Assembly: GCA_009908885.1 (NCBI GenBank)
Contig: JAAAOL010000407.1
Coordinates: 1-5,992 of the forward strand
Direction: 5' to 3'
DNA: 5,992 nt
DNA from: Bacteroidota bacterium
Lineage (GTDB): Bacteria > Bacteroidota > Rhodothermia > Rhodothermales > JAAAOL01
Below, one piece after another: positions 1 to 5,483 of the stretch; the stretch's first letter is position 1; every line of letters begins with the position of its first letter. A program made the translations under genes and the position numbers. The notes below the pieces were generated by a model. It worked only from the letters and a program-made list of their open reading frames with translations, had not been told where the DNA came from and ran no database searches.

Positions 1-238
1 GGGGCGGCGTAGCGTGCGTGATCTCCGTCACCCATCGGACCGGCACGCCTGCGATTGGGCGGATAGTATACGTGATGATAGTGCCCGCGTGGATCGTCTC
101 CGGCACGTCGCTGGTCATCCGGAAGTCGAGCCACGGCGGCGTGAGGTGCTGCAGGTTGCGCGGGTCCGCAAAGAAGCGCCACGCCGTCTCCGGGGCGATA
201 GGCAGGCGCTGCGATCGCTGGAGACGGTACAATTTCAT
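1..238 (-). CDS. SRPBCC-fold (START/Bet v1-like) protein, C-terminus cut by window edge
   Basis: The gene reads leftward from ATG at 238-236 and runs off the window after 79 residues. The family is usually about 150 residues, so roughly half is present. Seen: an N-terminal β-strand (MKLYRLQRSQRLPI), then PETAWRFFADPRNLQHLTPPW (residues 16-36), then an alternating strand pattern with PIAGVPVRWVTEI (61-73). The W-x-F-F-x-D-P-x-N-L-x-x-L-T-P-P signature is typical of the stand-alone SRPBCC group annotated as a cell-division-inhibitor-like or ligand-binding domain (COG4276 type). Members have a helix-grip fold that holds a hydrophobic ligand in a cavity; the ligand is generally unknown, and no enzymatic activity should be assumed. 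A weak purine stretch (GGCGGA) lies about 10 bases upstream of the ATG, the nearest thing to a ribosome site among the genes here. It is divergent from the exported-protein gene. Fold assignment is confident; function is unknown. Confidence 0.85.
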   Translation of the reverse strand, partial: MKLYRLQRSQRLPIAPETAWRFFADPRNLQHLTPPWLDFRMTSDVPETIHAGTIITYTIRPIAGVPVRWVTEITHATPP

Positions 239-339
239 TGGTAAATGGTCCGCCAGTTTCGTTTCGTGTGCGTACCCCCAAGGGCGCTATCCGGGCCGCC
301 GCCCCGACGTCGTTTCTCCAACCCAACCCATAGCTACCC
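239..339. promoter_or_regulatory. Divergent intergenic region with presumed back-to-back promoters
   Basis: This 101-base gap separates two outward-reading genes, so both promoters must lie here or overlap the coding starts. I see no convincing -35/-10 pair and no clear Bacteroidota TTTG/TAnnTTTG pair. The rightward leader (about 318-339) is C/A-rich, with CCAACCCAACCC followed by ATAGCTACCC, and has no Shine-Dalgarno tract. The call rests on gene orientation alone. Confidence 0.4.
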
Positions 340-1224
340 ATGCTGTTGCGCCGATCCGCCGCCCTTCTTGTAACGTTGTGTTGCCTCCTGGGCAGCACGC
401 AGTCCGCCACAGCCCAGTCCGCCGAGGAGGTCCTCCGCAACGTCTATGACACCTACATGGCCTCCATCGAAGACGTGGACAACTTCACCGTCGTCACGGC
501 GATGGAGGGCGACATGAAAATCTTCGACACGATGACCGCCTACCACACCAAGGTGGAACAGGACGGCGAGGTGGGCTTCGAGACGCAGACGCAGACCGAG
601 GGCGGCCTCAGCGACATGGCCGGGACCGCCACGCCGCAGCGGTCGCAGAGCAACCCCATCGCCATGATGCGCACGCTCTACGAGACGCTGGCCGACGAGG
701 CCGTCTACGAAGGCACCGACACCGTCGACGGTGAGGACGTGCACGTGCTCTACGTCGAGGACGCCTCGGCCCTCTACCAGGACATGACGGACGACGAGGC
801 AGCGGAAGACGCGATGCAGGCGCGGGACGCCCGCTTCTACGTGGATACGGACGAGCATGTGCTCCGCAAGATGTCGATGACGATGGAGATGGGCGAGGGC
901 GAGCAAGCCCAGACGCTGGAGTCGGTCACCATGATGCAGGACTACCGCGAGGTGGGGCCGATGCTGTATCCCTACCGCATGACGACGCAGATGCAGAACC
1001 CGATGACGCCGGAGCAGCGCGCCCAGATGGAGGAGGCCCAGAAGCAGATGGCCGAGATGGAAAAGCAGATGGCCAACCTGCCGGAGGCCGCCCGCGAGCG
1101 CATGCAGAAGATGATGGATCAGGTCGCGAACCAGAAGGGGCTCAACCAGGACACCATCGAGATGACCATGGTGGTGCAGGACCTCCAGGTCAACGCCGGG
1201 CCGCCGGAGGGCTTTCAGGAGTAG
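340..1224 (+). CDS. Exported Met-rich protein, possible LolA-like fold with helical insertion
   Basis: This 294-residue protein begins with a Sec signal peptide: MLLRR, a hydrophobic core at 6-18, and an ATA site with likely cleavage after A25. No lipobox cysteine fits (C14 and C15 have the wrong preceding residues), so it should be soluble in the periplasm. The mature part starts SAEEVLRNVYDTYMASIEDV, an opening often seen in outer-membrane lipoprotein-sorting-like proteins. It then alternates β-type segments: FYVDTDEHVLRKMSM (166-180), the Y-P-Y step at 210-212, and IEMTMVVQDLQVNAGPPEGF near the end. Residues about 222-262 are instead predicted helical, with MTPEQRAQMEEAQKQMAEME, an LP break at 247-248, and a second short helix. 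Met is about 10 % of residues (29 of 294), and the mature chain is strongly acidic. A LolA/LolB-like fold is my inference; the protein may simply be an uncharacterised secreted protein. The start is supported by the signal peptide. Confidence 0.8.
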   Translation: MLLRRSAALLVTLCCLLGSTQSATAQSAEEVLRNVYDTYMASIEDVDNFTVVTAMEGDMKIFDTMTAYHTKVEQDGEVGFETQTQTEGGLSDMAGTATPQRSQSNPIAMMRTLYETLADEAVYEGTDTVDGEDVHVLYVEDASALYQDMTDDEAAEDAMQARDARFYVDTDEHVLRKMSMTMEMGEGEQAQTLESVTMMQDYREVGPMLYPYRMTTQMQNPMTPEQRAQMEEAQKQMAEMEKQMANLPEAARERMQKMMDQVANQKGLNQDTIEMTMVVQDLQVNAGPPEGFQE

Positions 1225-1245
1225 CCGGTCAGTAGGACGCCTTGG

Positions 1246-1425
1246 ATCATCGCCACTGGTCCACTGGGGCTCACGTCATTCGGCTCACAGGGGTTGCAGT
1301 CACAGGTGGTCAGATGCTCGCTGCGCTCGCGTCATTGGATCGTCATCGGGCTAAATGCCTCTTCAATGACGCAATGACGCGCCGCAGGCGGAAACGACCA
1401 CGAATGACTACTTGTGACTCGTGTC
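1246..1425. repeat. Degenerate inverted word repeats (GTCATTGG type) in spacer
   Basis: The left part carries GTCAYNGG-like words on the + strand: CACTGGTC and CACTGGGG in exact 8-base register (1254-1269), GTCATTCGG (1275), CTCACAGG (1284), GTCACAGG (about 1299), GTCATTGG (1331) and GTCATCGG (1342). The right part carries the complement: CAATGACG twice in tandem (1364-1379), GAATGACT (about 1402) and GTGACTCG. GCGTCATTG at 1329-1337 and CAATGACGC at 1364-1372 are a perfect 9-base inverted repeat. The spacer lies between two convergent genes, so it holds no promoter for either; I see no hairpin with a T-tract. A 68-residue reading frame crosses the repeats but has no recognisable features. 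Confidence 0.55.
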
Positions 1426-1432
1426 TACCTGA

Positions 1433-2080
1433 TTACGCAGGGGTCTGATATTCCAGGTCAATCACCGCATCGCTCAGCGTCTCGATGAGGGGCGTGGCGT
1501 GGCTGGCGAGGACGACGAGGCCGCCCCGCTCGCGGAAGGCGTCGACCAGCGCGACGGCGGCCTCGGTGCTGGCGGTGTCCAGCCCGCGAAAGGGCTCGTC
1601 CATCAGCAGCACCTCGGGCCGGGCGACGAGGGCGGTGGCCAGCTGGGTCTTCTGCAGCATCCCGCTCGAATACGTGCCGATCAGGGTGTGCCGCCGCTCG
1701 TCCAGGCGGACGCGGTCGAGCAGGGCGTCGATGCGGTCCGGCCCGTCGTTCGCCCAGCCGCCGCGCTCGCGCAGGATCCACTCCAACAGCTCGACGGCGT
1801 TGAGGTGCTGCGGCAGGTCCGGCTCGGCATAGACGAGGCCCACGTGCTGCAGGTAGCGATACGGATGGGCGTGGACGTCCAGGTCGCCGTAGTGGACGTT
1901 GCCGGATGTGGGGAAGGCCAGGACCGACAGCAGGCGCAGCAGCGTCGTCTTGCCCGAGCCGTTCGGGCCGACGAGCGCCGTCACCGTGCCGGGGGCGAAG
2001 GTGTGCGTCAGGCCATTGACGACGGGCGCGCCCTGGCCGTAGCGTTTGATCAACTGGTCGAGGACGAGCGAGTCAGGCAA
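1433..2080 (-). CDS. ABC transporter ATP-binding protein
   Basis: A 215-residue single nucleotide-binding domain that would power transport by the membrane protein encoded just upstream. Motifs in order: Walker A GPNGSGKT (38-45); ABC signature region TYSSGMLQK (136-144), in the YSxGM form common in ABC-2-type exporters in place of LSGGQ; Walker B VLLMDEP (157-163) with catalytic E162; D-loop GLD (166-168); H-loop His194. The Q-loop is atypical: where GYVPQEP is usual the protein has GLVYAEP (81-87), so the canonical Gln position is Ala85 with Glu86 next to it. The length is near that of CcmA, but the partner does not resemble CcmB, so a haem-exporter role is not supported. The ATG (2080-2078) overlaps the end of the permease gene by 8 bases (ATGCCTGA), indicating translational coupling. 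The substrate is unknown. Confidence 0.93.
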   Translation of the reverse strand: MPDSLVLDQLIKRYGQGAPVVNGLTHTFAPGTVTALVGPNGSGKTTLLRLLSVLAFPTSGNVHYGDLDVHAHPYRYLQHVGLVYAEPDLPQHLNAVELLEWILRERGGWANDGPDRIDALLDRVRLDERRHTLIGTYSSGMLQKTQLATALVARPEVLLMDEPFRGLDTASTEAAVALVDAFRERGGLVVLASHATPLIETLSDAVIDLEYQTPA

Positions 2081-3305
2081 AGCGGCGGCGGTATCGGGCT
2101 TCGTGGGCGAGGGTGAAGAGGGCGGCCGTCAGCAGGGCGAGGCCTGCGTCGAGGGTGATCCAGAACAGCGCCTCGGTGGGCGTGAAGGCCGGGTCGAGCA
2201 GCGCAACGGCGCCGAGGCTGAGGGCCAGCGGCAACAGCCACCGCAGGTTGACCCAGGCGCGCGTCACGATCCAGTCGCGCACGCCCTGATGGCCGAGTTG
2301 GAACGGCAGCGGAGCCAGCGCGGAGGTCACGAGCAGGCCGCTGGCGGCGTTCTGGCCGACGAGGAACAGCACCAGGAAGACGGTGACGTGCGCGGGGGCG
2401 ACGTCCAGGTAGAACAGCAGCCACAGCACGCCGTGCCCGAGCGCGACGAAGCGCCCCAGCGGCAGGCGGCGGTCGAACTGGCGGAGGCTGGCCCAGACGG
2501 GCGGTCGCCAGCGGTGCGGGACCCAGTAGACGGCATCGTACGGAATCGGGGTGCGGTCGGATGCGCGGACGCCCCCGGCGCTGCGGAAGACCTCGCTGTA
2601 GAAGGCGTGCGTGGCGTAGAAGGCGCGGTCGTACTGAGGCAGCCGCCGGGCCAGCCGGAGGCCTGCCCAGCCGAGCAGAAGTCCTCCCGGCAGCCAGGCC
2701 AGGGCGGTTTGCGACGGCTCCAGGGCGGCGCTGGCAATCAGAAATAGCATCCCGACGCCGAAGACGCGCGGCGTCGTCAACAGGGCGGGCACCAGTCCTT
2801 CCGGTGCGGCGAAGCTGCCGCCCGTCTCGTCCCGCAGCGAGCGGTACCATCCGCCCTGCGTGCCTTCCTGCCACGCCTGCGATTGCGGCCCGAGCCCACT
2901 GTACCGCTCGAAGCCGTACGCCGCCACGCCGATCACGATGAGGGCATGCGTCAGCAGCCAGCGCGTCTTAGTCGTGAGCGCCGTGGTCCACCCGCCGGGA
3001 TCGACGTACGCCAGCACGACGCCGCCCCCGAGGAGCACGAGCACCAGCGGCAACAGCATACCGAGTTGATGGCGCAGCAGCCCACGCGGCGAGCGGTTGA
3101 GGCGTTGCAGCAGCGCCACCTGCGGATCGGGCAGCAGCAGGTGGGGCGTGGCGATGGCGAAGGTGGCCGCCCCGCCCAGCGTCCAGTAGCGAAGCAGCCG
3201 CAGCCGCGCCTCCGGATCGTCCGCCCCTATCGCCAGCAACAGGCACACGTAGCCCAGCACGGCGGCGAGGAGCGTGTAGCCGAGGGTGGTGCGGGTCGTC
3301 GTCAT
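2073..3305 (-). CDS. Polytopic membrane protein, probable ABC transporter permease of unknown substrate
   Basis: This 410-residue protein has about ten hydrophobic segments, roughly at 7-27, 40-58, 81-101, 115-132, 180-196, 202-218, 284-301, 306-330, 353-371 and 380-400. A polar, aromatic- and Arg-rich loop at 219-283 divides it into two halves and contains RRLPQYDRAFYATHAFYSEV and PYDAVYWVPHRWRPP. Another soluble stretch lies at 133-179. The permease role is inferred from the 8-base overlap with the downstream ATPase gene; I do not recognise the sequence as a named permease family. It is not CcmB, FtsX or an MFS protein by length or motifs. One half could be substrate-facing while the central loop contacts the ATPase, but this is speculation. 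The start at 3305 directly follows an octamer repeat array that forms the leader, with no Shine-Dalgarno tract. Confidence 0.75.
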   Translation of the reverse strand: MTTTRTTLGYTLLAAVLGYVCLLLAIGADDPEARLRLLRYWTLGGAATFAIATPHLLLPDPQVALLQRLNRSPRGLLRHQLGMLLPLVLVLLGGGVVLAYVDPGGWTTALTTKTRWLLTHALIVIGVAAYGFERYSGLGPQSQAWQEGTQGGWYRSLRDETGGSFAAPEGLVPALLTTPRVFGVGMLFLIASAALEPSQTALAWLPGGLLLGWAGLRLARRLPQYDRAFYATHAFYSEVFRSAGGVRASDRTPIPYDAVYWVPHRWRPPVWASLRQFDRRLPLGRFVALGHGVLWLLFYLDVAPAHVTVFLVLFLVGQNAASGLLVTSALAPLPFQLGHQGVRDWIVTRAWVNLRWLLPLALSLGAVALLDPAFTPTEALFWITLDAGLALLTAALFTLAHEARYRRRFA

Positions 3306-3306
3306 C

Positions 3307-3429
3307 GAGAGGGTGGGGGTATGGGAGCGTGGGAGTGCGGGAGTGTTGGAGTGCAGCGGCGTGAAGGGCTAGGAGTGTACGTTGCTGACGCCTCAACCTC
3401 CAAACCCCCAACCGCCCGTACTCCCATAC
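3307..3429. repeat. Two inverted arms of period-8 tandem repeats filling the spacer
   Basis: The left arm on the + strand reads in exact 8-base register from 3307: GAGAGGGT, GGGGGTAT, GGGAGCGT, GGGAGTGC, GGGAGTGT, TGGAGTGC. After two diverged units AGGAGTGT appears in the same register at 3371. The right arm from 3390 reads GCCTCAAC, CTCCAAAC, CCCCAACC, GCCCGTAC, TCCCATAC, the opposite polarity. GTATGGGAG (3319-3327) and CTCCCATAC (3421-3429) form a perfect 9-base inverted repeat closing the element; internal pairing is only about half. The array starts one base from the permease start codon and ends 4 bases before the methyltransferase stop, so it is the whole spacer and must contain any permease promoter. 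Confidence 0.75.
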
Positions 3430-3433
3430 TCAA

Positions 3434-4195
3434 TCATCTCCCTTCCCGTCGCAGTAGCTGGTCCGCGTGCTTCACGCTCTTGACGTACCACAGCGCCCGG
3501 AGGGCCTCGCGCTGGTCGTCAGGCAGGTCAGCGTCGGGGCCGAGGCGAGCGCGGCGTTCTCGTCGGGCATGGTAGAGGGCGATGGCGGCGGCGACGGAAA
3601 TGTTGAAGCTCTGCGTGAAGCCGGGGCTCGGGATGATGCAGCGGCGGTCCGACAGGGCCAGCAGGTCGGGCGTCACGCCGTCGCGCTCGTTGCCGAAGAC
3701 GAGCGCCGTCTTCTGCGCGAAGTCGATGGTGTCGATGGGCACCGAGGTCTCGTCCAGGTGCGTGGCGACGATCTGGTAGCCGCGCTCGCGGAGGTGGCGC
3801 ACGCAATCCGCCGCCGTGTCCCACATGTGCACGTCCAGCCACTTCTCGGCGCCCTGGCTCGTGCGCTCGGACTGCTTGAACGTCGCATCGTGCGTGATGA
3901 CGTGAAACGGCTGGAGGCCCAGCGCCTCGGCGGTGCGCATCACGGCGCTCACGTTGCCCGTGTTGACGAGGCCTTCCACGACCGTCGCGATGCCGTAGGT
4001 GCGCCCGGCCAACACGGCGTCGATGCGGGCGCGGCGGCGGTCCGTCAGGTAGGGGGCCAGCGCCGCAGTCACCTCGGCAGGCGTCCATGTCCGTCCGCCC
4101 AGGTGCAGCCCGTTGGTGGCAGCGTCCGGGCCACGCTGCGCACGGTCCAGCAGCGCGGCCATCGCGTCGGCAGCGGCGTGGGCGTCGTCGGACAT
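3434..4195 (-). CDS. TrmH/SpoU-family RNA 2'-O-ribose methyltransferase
   Basis: A 253-residue SPOUT (trefoil-knot) methyltransferase that transfers methyl from S-adenosylmethionine to a ribose 2'-OH in RNA, working in the cytoplasm as a dimer. The three family motifs are present: motif 1 NTGNVSAVMRTAEALG (78-93) with the catalytic Arg87; motif 2 LVFGNERDGV (165-174); motif 3 IPSPGFTQSFNISVAAAIALY (188-208) with S196-F-N198. The segment QIVATHLDE (141-149) and the C-terminal ALRALWYVKSVKHADQLL (231-248) resemble E. coli TrmH, which makes Gm18 in tRNA, so that is the most likely target. An rRNA target as in other SpoU proteins is not excluded, and I assign no symbol. Residues 1-60 are an Ala- and Arg-rich N-terminal extension before the RNA-binding helix. 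The ATG at 4195 has a C-rich leader without a Shine-Dalgarno tract. It is probably transcribed alone. Confidence 0.92.
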   Translation of the reverse strand: MSDDAHAAADAMAALLDRAQRGPDAATNGLHLGGRTWTPAEVTAALAPYLTDRRRARIDAVLAGRTYGIATVVEGLVNTGNVSAVMRTAEALGLQPFHVITHDATFKQSERTSQGAEKWLDVHMWDTAADCVRHLRERGYQIVATHLDETSVPIDTIDFAQKTALVFGNERDGVTPDLLALSDRRCIIPSPGFTQSFNISVAAAIALYHARRERRARLGPDADLPDDQREALRALWYVKSVKHADQLLRREGR

Positions 4196-4395
4196 GGGCA
4201 GGCGGGTTTGGAGGCAGCATACTGAACGGCGTGTCCTGCTACGAGTGAGCAGGCGGTCAGGGTTCGGCGCGTCCCGCTCGGCGTCGGGCGGCGGTAAACA
4301 GCTTGTGAAGGGGCGAACAGCGGCTTTCGCACGTGCATACAGTGGGGCACGTACAGATATCGACTATCACCCACTCCCAACCCCCTATCCCAGCT
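4196..4395. promoter_or_regulatory. Divergent promoter region between methyltransferase and SDR genes
   Basis: The 200-base gap lies between two outward-reading genes. It contains a perfect 6-base inverted repeat CCTGCT/AGCAGG (4235-4240 and 4248-4253) with a 7-base spacer, an 8-base palindrome GCACGTGC (4329-4336), and a related GCACGTAC at 4347-4354, 18 bases further on. The leader before the dehydrogenase (4368-4395) is C/A-rich (CACCCACTCCCAACCCCC) with no Shine-Dalgarno tract. I could not place a convincing -35/-10 pair. The palindromes may be operator sites, but no specific regulator can be named. Confidence 0.4.
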
Positions 4396-5115
4396 ATGGA
4401 CCTTCAGGACAAAGTCGTCGTCGTCACCGGAGCCAGCAGCGGCCTCGGCCTCATCATGTCCCAGATGCTCGTCGACGAAGGCGCGCAGGTGTACGGCCTG
4501 GCCCGCCGCCTGAACCGCCTCAACGAGATTCAGGACGATCTCGGAACAGCCTTCCACCCGATTCCCTGCGACGTCCGCAACGAGAGCGAGGTAAACGACG
4601 CCTTCGCGGCGATCACGAACGAGGCCGGGCGCATCGACGTGCTCATCAACAACGCGGGCCTCGGCCAGTTCGGGGCCGTCGACGAGCTCACGCTCGACGA
4701 GTGGGAGGTGCAGATGGAGACGAACCTTCGGGGCGTCTTCCTGTGCACACGGGCGGCGGTGCCCACGATGAAGCAGCAGAATCAGGAGAGCGGTTTCGGC
4801 GGACACATCGTCAACATCGCGTCCATCGCCGGGCTCATCGGCAACCCCAAGATCGGGGCGTACAACGCCTCCAAGTTCGGGTTGCGCGGCTTCAGCGAGT
4901 CGCTCATGAAGGAGTTGCGGGACGACGGCATCAAGGTGACGTGCGTCTATCCGGGCTCCATCGAAACGCACTTCGCCGACGTGGCGGGCAGCTCCGGGTC
5001 GCCCAACCCGATGCAGCCGGAGGACGTCTCGGCGACGGTGCTGCACGTGCTGGAAGGGCCGGACAACTACCTGATCTCTGAGGTCGTCATGCGCCCCTTG
5101 CGCCCGCGCGGATAG
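4396..5115 (+). CDS. Short-chain dehydrogenase/reductase (classical SDR)
   Basis: A 239-residue cytosolic oxidoreductase with a complete classical SDR core. The Rossmann nucleotide-binding motif is TGASSGLG (11-18). ARR (36-38) at the end of β2 puts Arg where NADP(H)-preferring members have it. Further motifs are CDV (58-60) with adenine-contacting Asp59, NNAG (85-88), and the catalytic tetrad N110, S143, Y156 and K160 (Y-N-A-S-K). PG at 186-187 is followed by the substrate loop. The C-terminal part (ALSAT-like helix through LISEVVMRPLRPRG) resembles the YdfG/sepiapterin-reductase-like branch, but the substrate cannot be read from sequence. The frame is open upstream to an ATG at 4333, but the added 21 residues are atypical, and ATG 4396 places MDLQDKVVVVTG exactly at the usual family start. 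No neighbouring gene suggests a pathway. Confidence 0.93.
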   Translation: MDLQDKVVVVTGASSGLGLIMSQMLVDEGAQVYGLARRLNRLNEIQDDLGTAFHPIPCDVRNESEVNDAFAAITNEAGRIDVLINNAGLGQFGAVDELTLDEWEVQMETNLRGVFLCTRAAVPTMKQQNQESGFGGHIVNIASIAGLIGNPKIGAYNASKFGLRGFSESLMKELRDDGIKVTCVYPGSIETHFADVAGSSGSPNPMQPEDVSATVLHVLEGPDNYLISEVVMRPLRPRG

Positions 5116-5210
5116 GGATTGCGGAATGTCAGCGATGAGGGCGGCGCGTGGTGGCGTCGCTCTTTGTTGTGGGGCACCCCGAGTTGTGTCCTGTCGCTAT
5201 GGTGGACGAG

Positions 5211-5303
5211 GACCACAGACCGCAGACCGCGGAGGAACCTACATTCTGGCGGTCTGCCCCCGCATCGAGTACGGGGCAAGCTGTCCGTCGTCTGCGGTCG
5301 CGG
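5211..5303. repeat. Inverted heptamer arms (GACCGCA / GTCTGCG)
   Basis: The left arm is three heptamers in register: GACCACA, GACCGCA, GACCGCG (5211-5231). The right arm is three of opposite polarity: GTCCGTC, GTCTGCG, GTCGCGG (5283-5303). GACCGCAGAC at 5218-5227 and GTCTGCGGTC at 5290-5299 are a perfect 10-base inverted repeat, 62 bases apart. The layout matches the repeats at 3307-3429, but the word is different and the period is 7. Confidence 0.65.
5248..5285. repeat. REP-like imperfect palindrome (hairpin)
   Basis: CCCCG (5258-5262) pairs with CGGGG (5272-5276). After a single bulged C, TG/CA continue the stem, followed by further pairs including several G·U out to 5248/5285. The loop is CATCGAGTA. 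The core resembles dispersed REP-type palindromes of the CCCG-N-CTTGAT-N-CGGG kind seen in many GC-rich bacteria. It sits symmetrically inside the inverted heptamer arms. Whether copies exist elsewhere in this genome cannot be seen here. Confidence 0.55.
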
Positions 5304-5324
5304 GGTAACTTTTCCCCGCGATTG
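5295..5324. other. Strong GC-rich stem-loop
   Basis: CGCGGGG (5299-5305) pairs perfectly with CCCCGCG (5314-5320) around an 8-base loop (TAACTTTT). Four more pairs, two of them G·U, extend it to 5295/5324, giving 11 pairs. No T-run follows on either strand, and it lies 179 bases past the dehydrogenase stop, so an intrinsic terminator is only a weak possibility. Its left arm shares bases with the right heptamer arm. Confidence 0.55.
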
Positions 5325-5402
5325 TTGATGAGGGACAGCAGCGTGAGGGGGCAGTCGCACCCTTCCTTCAAGATGCCGCGAAATCAGCGCCATGACGCCC
5401 AT

Positions 5403-5431
5403 TTGATGGTGTCGTATCATCACATTGTAAC
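5403..5431 (+). promoter_or_regulatory. Possible promoter upstream of the efflux gene
   Basis: TTGATG (5403-5408) and TGTAAC (5426-5431) are 17 bases apart, an acceptable -35/-10 layout with a weak -10 box, about 50 bases before the start codon. The spacer contains the second half of an inverted repeat TGATG-N9-CATCA (5404-5422), which could be a repressor site overlapping the promoter. This is read by eye only. Confidence 0.25.
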
Positions 5432-5483
5432 CGGGCGCTCGTAGGCCCGATGTGTGTCCCCTCTCGCACAGCTTTTCGATCGG

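Larger units (their letters stand above)
5116..5483. other. Gene-free 368-base spacer rich in inverted repeats
   Basis: The region between the dehydrogenase stop and the efflux gene has no credible gene on either strand; short frames here show no recognisable features. It holds, left to right, an unremarkable stretch to about 5210, inverted heptamer arms (5211-5303), a REP-like hairpin nested between them (5248-5285), a strong GC hairpin (5295-5324), and a possible promoter for the next gene (5403-5431). A structured non-coding RNA is possible but unproven. Confidence 0.6.

Noticed and set aside
340..420. Lipoprotein signal at the N-terminus of the exported protein (Cys14/Cys15)
   Set aside because: The residues before each Cys do not fit a lipobox (Leu or Cys at -1), while a standard ATA signal peptidase I site follows at 23-25.
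334..906. Minus-strand open frame of 190 codons rich in His and Val
   Set aside because: It is antisense to the signal-peptide-bearing gene at 340-1224. Its His/Val composition comes from reading Met and Asp codons backwards.
1242..1448. Open frame of 68 codons on the + strand between convergent genes
   Set aside because: It lies over the degenerate repeat words, has no recognisable motif or leader, and overlaps the end of the ATPase gene.
1433..3305. Cytochrome c maturation haem exporter (CcmA/CcmB)
   Set aside because: The ATPase size fits CcmA, but the partner is about twice the length of CcmB with about ten segments, and no other ccm gene is adjacent.
3307..3429. CRISPR array
   Set aside because: The repeat unit is 8 bases and degenerate, with no unique spacers of 25-40 bases and no cas genes nearby.
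4333..4395. Upstream ATG extending the dehydrogenase by 21 residues
   Set aside because: The extension crosses the C-rich leader and palindromes, and SDR proteins start a few residues before the Rossmann strand, exactly as ATG 4396 gives.
5295..5324. Intrinsic terminator of the dehydrogenase gene
   Set aside because: The stem is strong, but there is no T-tract on either strand and it lies nearly 180 bases past the stop codon. Kept only as a stem-loop.
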